Assembly (NCBI RefSeq): GCF_900232945.1
Contig: NZ_OCTU01000001.1
Span: 114,230 to 178,229 of the forward strand
From: Urinicoccus timonensis
Lineage (GTDB): Bacteria > Bacillota > Clostridia > Tissierellales > Peptoniphilaceae
DNA length: 64,000 nt
Direction of reading: 5' to 3'
Shown: in pieces, positions 44,430 through 52,825 of the stretch
Layout: the number at the start of each line of letters is the position of its first letter
How positions within the stretch are numbered: the first letter of the stretch is position 1
Made by a program: the position numbers and the translations under genes
The notes under the pieces: generated by a model
Database searches by the model: none
What the model was told of the DNA's origin: nothing
Seen by the model: only the letters and a program-made list of their open reading frames with translations

Positions 44430-45193
44430 GGATATTTTTATCTCTATTAAAGAAAGAAGCTATTGAAGGTGCGAGGACTAAAAAAATGATTTCTACCTTT
44501 ACCCTGTTCTTGTTCATCGGTTTAATAAGTCCTTTGACAGCAAAATTAACTCCCATGATACTTCAATCCATAGCTACAGGAAATATAGATATTAACGTAG
44601 CACCACCATCAGAAATTGACTCTTGGACACAATTCTTTAAAAACATTAGTCAAATAGGTATGTTTGGATTAGCCATTATATTAAGTACTCAAATGGCAAA
44701 TGAATTCCAAAAGGGAACCTTGATTAATTTATTATCTAAAGGACTGCCAAGGTATCAAGTCGTGCTATCGAAGATTTTTTATAATTTTATTTTGTGGTTT
44801 ATTGCTTACTTTTGCTCATTTATACTAACTTATTTATATACAAAGTACTTTTTCGGGATTTCATTTCCTATTAGAAATATACTTATGGCAGCCTTGCTTC
44901 CTTTTATATTTGGATTATTTTTAATATCGTTAGAAATATTAGCTGGAGTAATTTCAGGAAATGTTATAGGTACATTAATATTAACGACTGCTGGGATTGT
45001 GATTCAACTTATATTATCCATTCGCGATGAAATTGTTAAATACATGCCTATCGCATTAATAGGAAAGCCTGTGAACCTTATAAAAGGAATAGGATATGAT
45101 GACTATTATGTACCGATTGTTACGGGCAGTATTTTGCTTATACTGTGTATCGTAATTTCGATTGCTATAATAAACAAAAAGCAAATCAGTTAG
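44426..45193 (+). CDS. ABC-2-type permease (IME2 cargo)
   Basis: 255 aa, six membrane segments with a long extracytoplasmic loop after the first; ABC-2 pattern (LSTQMANEFQKGTLINLLSKG). Partner of the preceding ATPase, probably peptide or lipid related. Substrate unknown. Confidence 0.85.
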   Translation: MRIFLSLLKKEAIEGARTKKMISTFTLFLFIGLISPLTAKLTPMILQSIATGNIDINVAPPSEIDSWTQFFKNISQIGMFGLAIILSTQMANEFQKGTLINLLSKGLPRYQVVLSKIFYNFILWFIAYFCSFILTYLYTKYFFGISFPIRNILMAALLPFIFGLFLISLEILAGVISGNVIGTLILTTAGIVIQLILSIRDEIVKYMPIALIGKPVNLIKGIGYDDYYVPIVTGSILLILCIVISIAIINKKQIS

Positions 45194-45206
45194 GAGGTAA
45201 AATATC

Positions 45207-46310
45207 ATGCTAAAAATTGGAGAAAATATTCTTCAGAAGCGAAAAGAAAGAGGCATAACTCAGGAAGAATTAGCAGAATTTATGATGGTAACAAAGGCTT
45301 CCGTATCAAAATGGGAGACAGGTCAAAGTTATCCAGATATTTTACTTCTACCAAAACTTGCCACTTTTTTTAATATAAGTGTGGATGAATTAATAGGATA
45401 TGATCCAGATTTATCTTCAGCTCAAATACAAAAATTTTATATAGACTTAGAGAATCGTGTCCCTGATGCAGGTATGGATAGTATCGTAGAAGATATAAAA
45501 ATTAAAATTAAACAATACTATTCTTGCTTTGACTTCCTATACTATATGGCTTTGTTTATTTTGAACCATTGTGATTTAGCAACTGATGATTTAAAAAAAG
45601 AGGAATATCTAGAATACACAAATAATATACTAAGAAGAGTGTGCGAGCATTCTAAAAATCCTATATTAAAAGAACAGTCATTGAGCTTGAGGGCAGCCTG
45701 TTTAATTAGTTTAGGAAAATCAGAAGAAGCATTAAATATTTTACCATCTTCGGACATGCTATCTATATCAAAAGATTGTTTAGTGGCTTCAGCTTATTTA
45801 AAAACGAAGAAGGAAAATGAAGCAGATCAAAAACTACAAATAATGATTTATAAGAATGTAATTGATTTAATCACTCTTCTTATGATGAAGAGCAGTTTGC
45901 ATGATGAGGATTGGGTCGAAACCTTGGAAAGAGTGGAGGATTTAATAGAAACTTTTAATCTTATTGAAATAAATGTTTCTATAGTTTTAAATTTTTATTT
46001 ATCCTTGGCAACGCACTATATTGAAGATAATAATCTCAAACTTGCTAGTCAATATGTAGAAAAATTACTCAACCTACTAATAGAGAGCAAGGAAAAAACG
46101 TTTAAGATAAGAGGCGATGAGTATTTTAATCAAATAGATGAATGGCTTGATGAAAATTTAATATTATCTACGAATCCAAATAGAAGTGACGATATGATTG
46201 TTCGCTTTTATATAGATGCAATAGAGAATAATGAAAGTTTTAAAGGAATTATTTCTGAAGGAAAGGTAAAATCATTAGTTGATAAGGTTAAGGAGATTTA
46301 CTCTCTATAA
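45207..46310 (+). CDS. XRE-family regulator with TPR-like C-terminus
   Basis: 367 aa: N-terminal HTH (GENILQKRKERGITQEELAEF, TKASVSKWETGQSYPDILLL), then about 290 residues of helical repeats. This layout is typical of peptide- or ligand-sensing regulators. 13 nt after the permease, so it is probably part of and controls the ABC operon. Confidence 0.87.
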   Translation: MLKIGENILQKRKERGITQEELAEFMMVTKASVSKWETGQSYPDILLLPKLATFFNISVDELIGYDPDLSSAQIQKFYIDLENRVPDAGMDSIVEDIKIKIKQYYSCFDFLYYMALFILNHCDLATDDLKKEEYLEYTNNILRRVCEHSKNPILKEQSLSLRAACLISLGKSEEALNILPSSDMLSISKDCLVASAYLKTKKENEADQKLQIMIYKNVIDLITLLMMKSSLHDEDWVETLERVEDLIETFNLIEINVSIVLNFYLSLATHYIEDNNLKLASQYVEKLLNLLIESKEKTFKIRGDEYFNQIDEWLDENLILSTNPNRSDDMIVRFYIDAIENNESFKGIISEGKVKSLVDKVKEIYSL

Positions 46311-46345
46311 TTAAATAATGCAATCAGATAATTGGGTTTGAACTT

Positions 46346-46382
46346 AAAACGATTAGAAATAAAAAATCTAGTCGTTTTTTTA
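46346..46382 (+). terminator. Hairpin/terminator (leader type)
   Basis: AAAACGATTAGA / TCTAGTCGTTTT (one G-T pair) with TTTTTTT tail. Ends the ABC operon; the sequence family matches the leader hairpins but no gene follows directly. Confidence 0.75.
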
Positions 46383-46458
46383 TTGTAAGAAAGAAAACAA
46401 GTGAATCTTTCTATGATGATATAAGACTTTTACTTATATAAACACAATGTCATCATTT

Positions 46459-46522
46459 AATGTCAAAAGTATTTGACATTAGAAGCCAAAGGGTATATAA
46501 TAATGTCAAAAGAATTTGACAT
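46459..46522 (+). promoter_or_regulatory. Consensus promoter between two XRE operators
   Basis: TTGACA (46473-46478)-N17-TATAAT (46496-46501). Two palindromes TGTCAAA-N4-TTTGACA overlap the -35 (46459-46480) and the start region (46502-46522). The likely repressor is the XRE protein encoded at 46867. Confidence 0.8.
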
Positions 46523-46534
46523 AAGGAGGTCAAT

Positions 46535-46861
46535 ATGAATCTTATAAAATTTATCGAGTCAAATCAAATGTTTGGTATAGGTTTGTTATGGCTATTTCTG
46601 GTTGCTTCACTAGTATGTACCTTAATTATGATAGTAACCTTAATTAAAAAAGGAGATGAAAGAAAGGGATATGTTGTAAGAAAATCTGGATTAACAGCAT
46701 TAGTGGTAGGGATAATATTCCTAATTTTAAACATAATTTGGAACATTTTCTTTGAGCAAAATTCTAGTATAGGATTTGAAGATAATCCGATAATTTATGT
46801 CGGTATAATATCAATAGCCTTTAATATTTCCTACCTAATTAATATGAGGAAGTATAGGTAA
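46535..46861 (+). CDS. Small membrane protein, unknown
   Basis: 108 aa, three hydrophobic segments (GIGLLWLFLVASLVCTLIMI; ALVVGIIFLILNIIWNIFF; IIYVGIISIAFNISYLI). No family assigned. Transcribed with the XRE gene 5 nt downstream from an operator-flanked promoter; DUF-type membrane protein/XRE pairs like this are common but uncharacterised. Confidence 0.7.
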   Translation: MNLIKFIESNQMFGIGLLWLFLVASLVCTLIMIVTLIKKGDERKGYVVRKSGLTALVVGIIFLILNIIWNIFFEQNSSIGFEDNPIIYVGIISIAFNISYLINMRKYR

Positions 46862-46866
46862 GACAA

Positions 46867-47058
46867 ATGAAAAATCACATCAAAGAATTTAGAACCGATA
46901 AAGGATTGTTGCAACAAGAATTAGCAGATATATGCGGAGTCACTAGACAAACTGTTAATGCTATTGAAAATAATAAGTACGATCCAACTCTTGAGCTTGC
47001 TTTTAAATTAGCAACAGCTCTTGAGACCACTGTAGATGAATTATTCATATATGAATAA
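46867..47058 (+). CDS. XRE-family regulator (63 aa)
   Basis: Compact HTH: IKEFRTDKGLLQQELADICG, TRQTVNAIENNKYDPTLELA, ending VDELFIYE, the YozG/Xre-small type. Probably binds the two TGTCAAA palindromes upstream and represses its own two-gene operon. Confidence 0.88.
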   Translation: MKNHIKEFRTDKGLLQQELADICGVTRQTVNAIENNKYDPTLELAFKLATALETTVDELFIYE

Positions 47059-47080
47059 AAATATTGAGTAAAATTTTCTT

Positions 47081-47111
47081 AAAGTGCCTATGATTTTAGG
47101 CACTTTTTGCA
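47081..47111 (+). terminator. Intrinsic terminator
   Basis: AAAGTGCCT / AGGCACTTT perfect 9-bp stem with T-rich tail. Confidence 0.8.
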
Positions 47112-47162
47112 TATCTAATTTTAGAGATGATAATATAATATTTTTAATAGTTAAACTTTGAA

Positions 47163-47191
47163 AGGGATAGCAGAAATGTTATCTCTTTTTT
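47163..47191 (+). promoter_or_regulatory. Leader hairpin, upstream of DUF3847 (IME2)
   Basis: AGGGATA / TATCTCT (one G-T pair), TTTTTT, then AAAGGAGA before the start. Confidence 0.6.
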
Positions 47192-47212
47192 ATTACAAGA
47201 AAGGAGATTAGT

Positions 47213-47503
47213 ATGAAAAAATTAGAGCAAATAAGACAAGAGTCAAAAGAAATAAAAGATAAAATAGACGATACAGAAGAAAGATTAAGGCAACTAAAAA
47301 ATCAAGAAAATAAGATATTAAAACAAGACATAGTAAAAAGAAGAAAAGAAAGAACTCATAGGCTAATAACAAGAGGAGCAATCTTAGAAAGCCTTATAGA
47401 AAATGCAGAAGAACTAACAGATGAAGAAATAAAAATCCTACTAGAAGAAGCAACAAAGACAAAAGAATTTAAAGAAACACTAAGAATAATGAGAGAAAAT
47501 TAA
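47213..47503 (+). CDS. DUF3847-family mobilization-associated protein (IME2)
   Basis: 96 aa; coiled N-terminus and RRKERTHRLITRGAILESLI...TDEEIKILLEEATKTKEF, clearly homologous to the IME1 protein at 30948. Sits just before the candidate oriT and the relaxase. Confidence 0.75.
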   Translation: MKKLEQIRQESKEIKDKIDDTEERLRQLKNQENKILKQDIVKRRKERTHRLITRGAILESLIENAEELTDEEIKILLEEATKTKEFKETLRIMREN

Positions 47504-47522
47504 GAAAAATAAAATAATCAAA

Positions 47523-47603
47523 TCTCCCTTAGATTTTCTAAGGGCGCAATTATACACCCTAAAGGGTGCTTGCGTCCTGCGGAGCTAAACCCTTGCAAGG
47601 AGC
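47523..47603 (-). other. Candidate oriT of IME2 (MobQ type), inverted
   Basis: Palindrome CACCCTAAAGGGTG (47555-47568) and nick-like core CTAAGGGCGCAATTATA (47538-47554), the reverse complement of the IME1 arrangement. About 80 bp align to the reverse complement of 31305-31390 with few differences. Confidence 0.75.
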
Positions 47604-47621
47604 AACAATCATTCGCTTTTT

Positions 47622-47667
47622 AAAAGTCAAGGGTAAATAAACTCGCTAACGCTCGCCCTTGACTTTT
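47622..47667 (+). terminator. Hairpin downstream of oriT
   Basis: AAAAGTCAAGGG / CCCTTGACTTTT, 12-bp perfect stem with a 22-nt loop. Confidence 0.6.
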
Positions 47668-47692
47668 AAAATTTGAAATGAACAAAACAATT

Positions 47693-47740
47693 AAGCCGAC
47701 ATACTGAAACAACAAAAATTAATTCAGTAGTCGGCTTTTT
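47693..47740 (+). terminator. Terminator before mobA (IME2)
   Basis: AAGCCGAC.TACTGAA / TTCAGTA.GTCGGCTT long stem followed by TTTTT. The region to 47836 has no gene. Confidence 0.7.
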
Positions 47741-47836
47741 CTATTCTATCATTTCAAAACGCTCATTCACAACGAGGATATAAAAATCTATTAAGCCTCC
47801 ACCTAAAACAACAAAAAAAGAAAGGAAGTGATAAAA

Positions 47837-49477
47837 ATGGCAGACAGTTTTCATTTTTCAGTAAACATAATATCAAGAGGAAAAGGCAAAAGTGCAGTAG
47901 CAAGTGCAGCATATATAAGTGGAGAAAAAATAAAAAATGAATGGGACGGAGTAACCCATGACTATACAAGAAAAGAAAAAGTATTAGTAAAAAATATAAT
48001 ATTGCCTGATCATATACCGAAAGAATTTAATGATAGGTCTACCCTATGGAATAAAGTAGAAATGGCAGAAAAAAATTCTAATGCACAACTAGCAAGACAA
48101 TTCATAATAGGACTACCAAAAGAATTAACTTTAAGTGAAAATAAAAACCTAGTTGAAAGATTTATAAAAGAAAATCTAACATCACAAGGAATGATAGTAG
48201 ATTATGCAATTCATGATGAGAGTCAAGATAAAAATGGAAATATCCATTGTCATATAATGACCATAATGCGACCCATAAACGAAAAAGGAGAGTTCTTAGC
48301 AAAGTCAAAAAAAGAATATATCCTAGATGAAAAAGGAGAAAAGATTTTAAACAAAAATGGAAAACCTAAGACAAGAAAAGTAGAACTAACAACCTGGAAC
48401 GATAAAGGCAATGTAGAAAAATGGAGAGAAAATTTTTCAGACCTTTGCAATAAATATCTAGCAAAAAACAAGATAGAAAAAAGAGTAGACCATAGGAGTT
48501 TTAAAAGACAAAATTCAGATTATCTACCGACAATCCATTTAGGATCAGCAGCAAGTGCAATGGAAAGAAAGGGAATAGAAACTGACAAGGGAAACTATAA
48601 TAGGGAAATAAGAAAATATAACGAACTTGTGAAAACAATAAAAGAAGAGATAAAAACATTAAAGGGTTGGATAGGAAATCTATTAGATAACTTATCTACT
48701 GCTTATGAAAAATTTAAGGATATAGAAAGGGATAAGGTAATAGACAACCCTAAACTTTTCAATCTAACAAATTATCTATTAACTTATTCAGAAATTCAAA
48801 AAGAAAAAAGTAAATATCTAAAAGGATATGCAAAAACTAATAAAGAAAAATATGACTTTAAAAAGCTAACGAGTGCATATAGTTATTTAAGAAAAAATAA
48901 CATAGAAACCATAGGTCAGTTACAAACAAAAATAGAAACTTTAAAGTCCAATAGTTACAAACTAAATAAAAAAGCAAAGACAATTCATAAAGAAATGGAA
49001 GATGTAGAAAAGAAAATTCTATACTATGAAATATACAAAGCCAAAAAAGGAGTTTATGAAGAATATCAAAAGAAAAATATATTCACAAAAGACACATTCT
49101 ATAACAAACATAAGAAAGACATAGACCAATATAAGGTAGTAAGCGAGAAATTAAAAAAACTCCTATCAGATAAGGAAAAACTAAGTCCTAAAAAATGGAA
49201 TGAAGAAAAAAATCTTTTAATGGTAAATCTTGAAGAAATAAATAAAGAAAAAGACAAGATAAAAGATGAATACCAGGAAATTAATCATATAAAATATTCA
49301 GTAGATTTTGTAAACAAAGAATTAGGCATAGACTTATCCATAGAAATAGATAAGCTAATAAAACAAGGTGAAAAACCAAGTGTAATAGCACAGATTAAAA
49401 AATTCCAAGACCAAGTTATTAAAGACAATCAATACAGAGAAATGATGAAAAACAAGAAAATGGATCAAGAAAGATAA
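47837..49477 (+). CDS. mobA: MobA/MobL-family (MobQ) relaxase of IME2
   Basis: 546 aa, paralogous to the IME1 relaxase. N-terminal HUH domain with SFHFSVNIISRGKGKSAVAS, AAYISGEK, IHCHIMTIMRPI (about 135), KTRKVELTTWNDKGN; C-terminal long coiled coil. Start ATG 47837 is chosen (AAGGAAG 8 nt upstream) over an in-frame GTG. It nicks the adjacent inverted oriT candidate. Confidence 0.92.
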   Translation: MADSFHFSVNIISRGKGKSAVASAAYISGEKIKNEWDGVTHDYTRKEKVLVKNIILPDHIPKEFNDRSTLWNKVEMAEKNSNAQLARQFIIGLPKELTLSENKNLVERFIKENLTSQGMIVDYAIHDESQDKNGNIHCHIMTIMRPINEKGEFLAKSKKEYILDEKGEKILNKNGKPKTRKVELTTWNDKGNVEKWRENFSDLCNKYLAKNKIEKRVDHRSFKRQNSDYLPTIHLGSAASAMERKGIETDKGNYNREIRKYNELVKTIKEEIKTLKGWIGNLLDNLSTAYEKFKDIERDKVIDNPKLFNLTNYLLTYSEIQKEKSKYLKGYAKTNKEKYDFKKLTSAYSYLRKNNIETIGQLQTKIETLKSNSYKLNKKAKTIHKEMEDVEKKILYYEIYKAKKGVYEEYQKKNIFTKDTFYNKHKKDIDQYKVVSEKLKKLLSDKEKLSPKKWNEEKNLLMVNLEEINKEKDKIKDEYQEINHIKYSVDFVNKELGIDLSIEIDKLIKQGEKPSVIAQIKKFQDQVIKDNQYREMMKNKKMDQER

Positions 49478-49550
49478 GACCTGGTAAAAATATCTTATCC
49501 AAGCTATAATATGACCAAGAAAATAAAGGCAGATCTAGGAGGTAATAGAG

Positions 49551-49724
49551 ATGAATAAAAGGCAAGAGCTAATAGACGAACTCATAAAAGCAGATCAAGA
49601 TGGAACATACAAAACATATAAAAGCACAGAAGAAATAAAAGCGATGAGCAATGAAGAAATACAGATTATATATTCCAACATGAAAAACTATCTATCAGAC
49701 AAAAGAACACACATAAACTACTAA
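49551..49724 (+). CDS. 57-residue protein of unknown function
   Basis: Starts MNKRQELIDELIKAD after a strong AGGAGG (7-nt spacing); acidic/basic, no membrane segment. Lies between mobA and pcfB-like. Family not recognised. Confidence 0.65.
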   Translation: MNKRQELIDELIKADQDGTYKTYKSTEEIKAMSNEEIQIIYSNMKNYLSDKRTHINY

Positions 49725-49842
49725 AGGTGGAAAAGCAAAATAAGAGCAGAAAAACAATAAAAGGTACAAAGACCTAAGAAATATATAAAAACATCAAAAT
49801 AAGCGTTCCACCATCAACAACAACTAAACAAAAACAATCAAA

Positions 49843-49882
49843 GGGAAGTATAGAAAAATTAAAGCCTATAATTCCCTTTTTT
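49843..49882 (+). promoter_or_regulatory. Leader hairpin, upstream of pcfB-like (IME2)
   Basis: GGGAA.TATAG / CTATA.TTCCC with TTTTTTT tail and AAAGGAG before the start. Confidence 0.6.
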
Positions 49883-49906
49883 TAATTCAAACAAAGGAGA
49901 TAAAAC

Positions 49907-50428
49907 ATGATAAACGAAGAAATAAGCAAAGAAGCAGGTCAAGCTGCACAAACCATAATAACATACACAATAAAGGCAGCAAAAGAATCAATCAACTTAG
50001 ACAAAGAAATAAGAAAAAAGATGAATGATACTTTAGAGAAAGCCAATGGAAACCTAAAAAGCCTTATGGGCGATGAAATGAAAATAAAAGACCTATATAA
50101 AAAAGGACAACTAGAAAATATAAGCATAGATCAAAGCGACCTCAAAGGCTTAAAAAAAGAACTAAACAAACTTGGAGTAAGTTTCTCAGTAATGAAAAAC
50201 AAAGAAAACCAAAACTATGAAATATTCTTCCAAGCCAAAGACATAAAAGTAATGGAATATGCCTTTAAACAAGTCATAGCCAAAGAAAATAAAAAAGAAA
50301 AAGAAAGTATCCTAAAGCAAATAAAGAAATACAAAGACCTATCTAAGAACAAGGATAAGACAAAAGAAAAAGTCAAAAGGAAAGTAAAAGAAAAAGTAAA
50401 ACCAAGCAAAAAAGATATGACCAGATAA
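49907..50428 (+). CDS. PcfB/DUF3801-family protein (IME2)
   Basis: 173 aa: MKIKDLYKKGQLENISI, LNKLGVSFSVMKNKENQ, IFFQAKDIKVMEYAFKQV and a highly basic tail (KEKVKRKVKEKVKP). Homologous to the ICE copy at 18434. Possibly lets the IME recruit its relaxosome to the ICE secretion machine (inference). Confidence 0.8.
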   Translation: MINEEISKEAGQAAQTIITYTIKAAKESINLDKEIRKKMNDTLEKANGNLKSLMGDEMKIKDLYKKGQLENISIDQSDLKGLKKELNKLGVSFSVMKNKENQNYEIFFQAKDIKVMEYAFKQVIAKENKKEKESILKQIKKYKDLSKNKDKTKEKVKRKVKEKVKPSKKDMTR

Positions 50429-50479
50429 ATCTAAGGGAGTAACGAAAAGTTACACCCTTAAATAACCACAATAACAAGA

Positions 50480-50548
50480 CTTCCGAAAAGCAGAAGTCCA
50501 GAATTCCGAAAATCGGAAATCAAGAATTTCGATTATCGAAAATCAAGA
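50480..50548 (+). repeat. Orphan 23-bp iterons
   Basis: Three units at 50480, 50503 and 50526; the last two read ATTCCGAAAATCGGAA.. and ATTTCGATTATCGAAA.., each ending TCAAGA. They belong to the same family as the iterons inside the ICE repA (17230-17316) but no repA surrounds them. Confidence 0.75.
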
Positions 50549-50559
50549 AAGGAGCAGAT

Positions 50560-50643
50560 ATGACAACAAACAAAAGATATTATTGGATAAAATTAAAAGA
50601 AGAATTTTTCACAGACAAAATAAACAGAGGACATTGTCCTTAA
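50560..50643 (+). pseudogene. Rep initiator remnant (N-terminal 27 codons)
   Basis: MTTNKRYYWIKLKEEFFTDK is the start of an IME1-type Rep, with AAAGGAG upstream, but the winged-helix body is deleted and the frame runs directly into linker boxes and stops at 50641. No DUF6017 end is present. Confidence 0.75.
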
Positions 50644-50720
50644 TGAGTCCAACCCATGTCCGACAAGAGATAGAGAAAGATATAGAGATAGATAAAGAGA
50701 GAGAGGGAGAGATAGAAAAG
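50636..50720 (+). repeat. Phased GTCC boxes plus purine tract (Rep remnant)
   Basis: GTCC occurs at 50636, 50647 and 50658, exactly 11 bp apart, followed from about 50665 by a GATAGAGAAAGATATAGAG-type purine tract. Same layout as in the two intact IME reps, with a third box sequence. Confidence 0.6.
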
Positions 50721-50877
50721 ATTTAACATTTTTGGTATAATCACATTAATTAAACTAAATGTGTAATGATAAAATGAGCTTGTTTACCGTAAGCTGATTG
50801 TGATAAAAAGATTAAAACTCCCACCATTGGTGAAAGAGATAGAATAAAATAAAAAGAATCAGATTGGAGTGATGAGA

Positions 50878-51948
50878 ATGGATAAAAAAGATTTAGCTAT
50901 TATAGGAGATAGTGAATATATAAAAATGCTTGAGAAAATAAAAAAATCATATACAAGCAGGCAACTTAAAGCAGCAGTTTCGGTCAATTCTGAAATGCTA
51001 AAGTTTTATTATAGTTTAGGAGAAGAAATTATTAGCTTAAAGGCAGAAAGCAGATGGGGAAGCGGATTCTATAAAAAATTAAGTTCGGATTTAAAAAATG
51101 AAATTCCCAATGTCAAAGGATTTTCTGTTACTAATTTAAAATATATGAAAAAATTTTATCAAATGTATTCGCTATTAAATCGTCCACAAGCTGTGGACGA
51201 ATTACAAATATCTAAAGTCGGCGGAGATTTTAATATGATTTTTAGTATCCCATGGGGACATCAAAGATATATTATGGATAGATGTGAGGGAAATTTGAAT
51301 AAAGCATTTTTCTTTATATCTAAAACATTAGAAAATAGCTGGAGCAGAGCTGTGCTTTTAAATTTCTTGGATACAGATCTATTTGAGAGACAAGGAAAAG
51401 CAATAACAAATTTCAAAAATAATTTGCCTGCTACACAAAGTGATTTAGCCAATGAAATGACGAGAGATCCGTATAATTTTGACTTTATATCTATAAGGCA
51501 AAATTATGATGAAAAAGAATTGAAAGACGCTTTGATGGATAATATTCAAAAATTCTTATTGGAGCTAGGGACAGGTTTTTCGTTCGTGGGCAGAGAATAT
51601 AGACTTGTAGTTGGAAATTCCGAAGAATTTATTGATATGTTATTCTACAACATTAAGCTACATTGCTATGTAGTTGTGGAGGTTAAAATTTCCGCATTTA
51701 AACCAGCGGATATAGGACAACTTGGAACCTATGTAACATCTGTAAACCATATATTAAAGGGAGATGGGGATAATCAAACAATAGGTCTTTTAATCTGTAA
51801 GACAAAGGATAATGTATTGGCAAAATATGCTTCTGAAAGCTCAAGAGAGCCTATTGGAATTTCAGAATATCAACTACAAAACTTAATTCCTGAAAGGTTA
51901 AAGGGAGCATTACCAACCATAGAAGAAATTGAAAACGAACTAAAATAA
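50878..51948 (+). CDS. PDDEXK nuclease-domain protein (YhcG/DUF1016 family)
   Basis: 356 aa. N-terminal DUF1016 region (SRQLKAAVSVNSEMLKFYYS, GWGSGF-like RWGSGFYKKLS, IPWGHQRYIMD) and a C-terminal PDDEXK-type core: GFSFVGREYRLVVGN, EFIDMLFYNIKLHCYVVVEVK, GQLGTYVTSVNHIL. YhcG-like proteins are putative restriction-endonuclease-fold nucleases spread by mobile elements; biological role not established. ATG 50878 chosen for TTGGAG 8 nt upstream. Alone between rep remnants and rep, so it is a cargo gene. A TATAAT hexamer lies at 50738-50743; otherwise 50721-50877 is empty. Confidence 0.85.
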   Translation: MDKKDLAIIGDSEYIKMLEKIKKSYTSRQLKAAVSVNSEMLKFYYSLGEEIISLKAESRWGSGFYKKLSSDLKNEIPNVKGFSVTNLKYMKKFYQMYSLLNRPQAVDELQISKVGGDFNMIFSIPWGHQRYIMDRCEGNLNKAFFFISKTLENSWSRAVLLNFLDTDLFERQGKAITNFKNNLPATQSDLANEMTRDPYNFDFISIRQNYDEKELKDALMDNIQKFLLELGTGFSFVGREYRLVVGNSEEFIDMLFYNIKLHCYVVVEVKISAFKPADIGQLGTYVTSVNHILKGDGDNQTIGLLICKTKDNVLAKYASESSREPIGISEYQLQNLIPERLKGALPTIEEIENELK

Positions 51949-51976
51949 ATTTTAAAAACATAATAAATGTACACAA

Positions 51977-52008
51977 GGCGGTAGAAGTAAAAACTATCGT
52001 CTTTTTTT
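51977..52008 (+). promoter_or_regulatory. Leader hairpin, upstream of rep (IME2)
   Basis: GGCGGTAG / CTATCGTC (G-T pairs), TTTTTTT, then AAAGGTAGGAG before the start. Confidence 0.65.
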
Positions 52009-52030
52009 ATTTAAAGAAAGGTAGGAGAGC

Positions 52031-52732
52031 ATGGCAGATAAAAGAATGTTTTCACTAAAGATAGTGGATAGCGACTTATTTTTGGATATGCCACTAAGTA
52101 GTCAATGCCTATATTTTCATTTATCAATGAGGGCAGATGATGATGGTTTTGTAAATAATCCTAAGAAAATCATCAAAATTATCGGAGCTAATGAAGATGA
52201 CCTAAAAATACTTATTGCCAAAGGCTTTGTGATAGTCTTTGATCAGGGAATTATTGTCATTACTCATTGGAAGATAAATAACTTTATTAGAAAAGACAGA
52301 TATAAGCCAACAATGTATATCGATCAGAAACAACAGCTTTATCAAACGGAAAACGGAGCATATATTTCAGAAGAAAAAGTTGGTTGTCATCTGGTTAACC
52401 AAAGGTTGTCAAGTGGTCAACCCAGTATAGATAAGGGTAGATTAGATAAGGTTAGTATAGATAAGGGGAGAGAAGAACAGTCCACCCCCATTTTTTATGG
52501 AGAATTCAAAAATGTAAGGTTAAGCGAAGAAGAATATAAAAACCTTAAAGAAAAATTAAACTCACACGCAGAAATAATGATAAATAAACTATCCAGATAC
52601 ATGGAAAGCAGTGGTAAGACCTATCAAAACCACTATGTGACAATCTTAAAATGGTATGAAGAAGATAAAGATAAACTAAGACATCAAGGTGGAAATAAAA
52701 AAATGAACTATGACGTAGGAGAATCTTTATAG
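52031..52732 (+). CDS. Replication initiator-like protein of IME2 (DnaD-type wHTH + DUF6017)
   Basis: 233 aa. N-terminal replisome-organizer winged helix (FSLKIVDSDLFLDMPLSSQC; RADDDGFVNNPKKIIKIIG; VIVFDQGIIVITHWKINNFI), linker about 115-155, and DUF6017 C-terminus (LSEEEYKNLKEKLNSHAEIM, HYVTILKWYEEDKDK, MNYDVGESL). The linker DNA has four GGTTGTC-like boxes spaced exactly 11 bp. Probable initiator for the excised IME2. Confidence 0.82.
   Translation: MADKRMFSLKIVDSDLFLDMPLSSQCLYFHLSMRADDDGFVNNPKKIIKIIGANEDDLKILIAKGFVIVFDQGIIVITHWKINNFIRKDRYKPTMYIDQKQQLYQTENGAYISEEKVGCHLVNQRLSSGQPSIDKGRLDKVSIDKGREEQSTPIFYGEFKNVRLSEEEYKNLKEKLNSHAEIMINKLSRYMESSGKTYQNHYVTILKWYEEDKDKLRHQGGNKKMNYDVGESL
52382..52478 (+). 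repeat. Phased GGTTGTC boxes plus GATAAGG tract in rep
   Basis: GGTTGTC (52382), GGTTAAC (52393), GGTTGTC (52404), GGTCAAC (52415): spacing 11, 11, 11 bp. A GATAAGG-rich purine tract follows (52429-52478). Period is not a codon multiple. Confidence 0.7.
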
Positions 52733-52825
52733 ATAAAAAGAGGTGGAAAGCCACTATTAAAGGCTTTAAGTATGAAAAGGTATAAAAGTATGCCAGAGAT
52801 AATAAAAATGTAAATATGACACTTA

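Noticed and set aside
52733..52825. Small gene after the IME2 rep
   Set aside because: Short frames only, without ribosome sites; left as gene-free.
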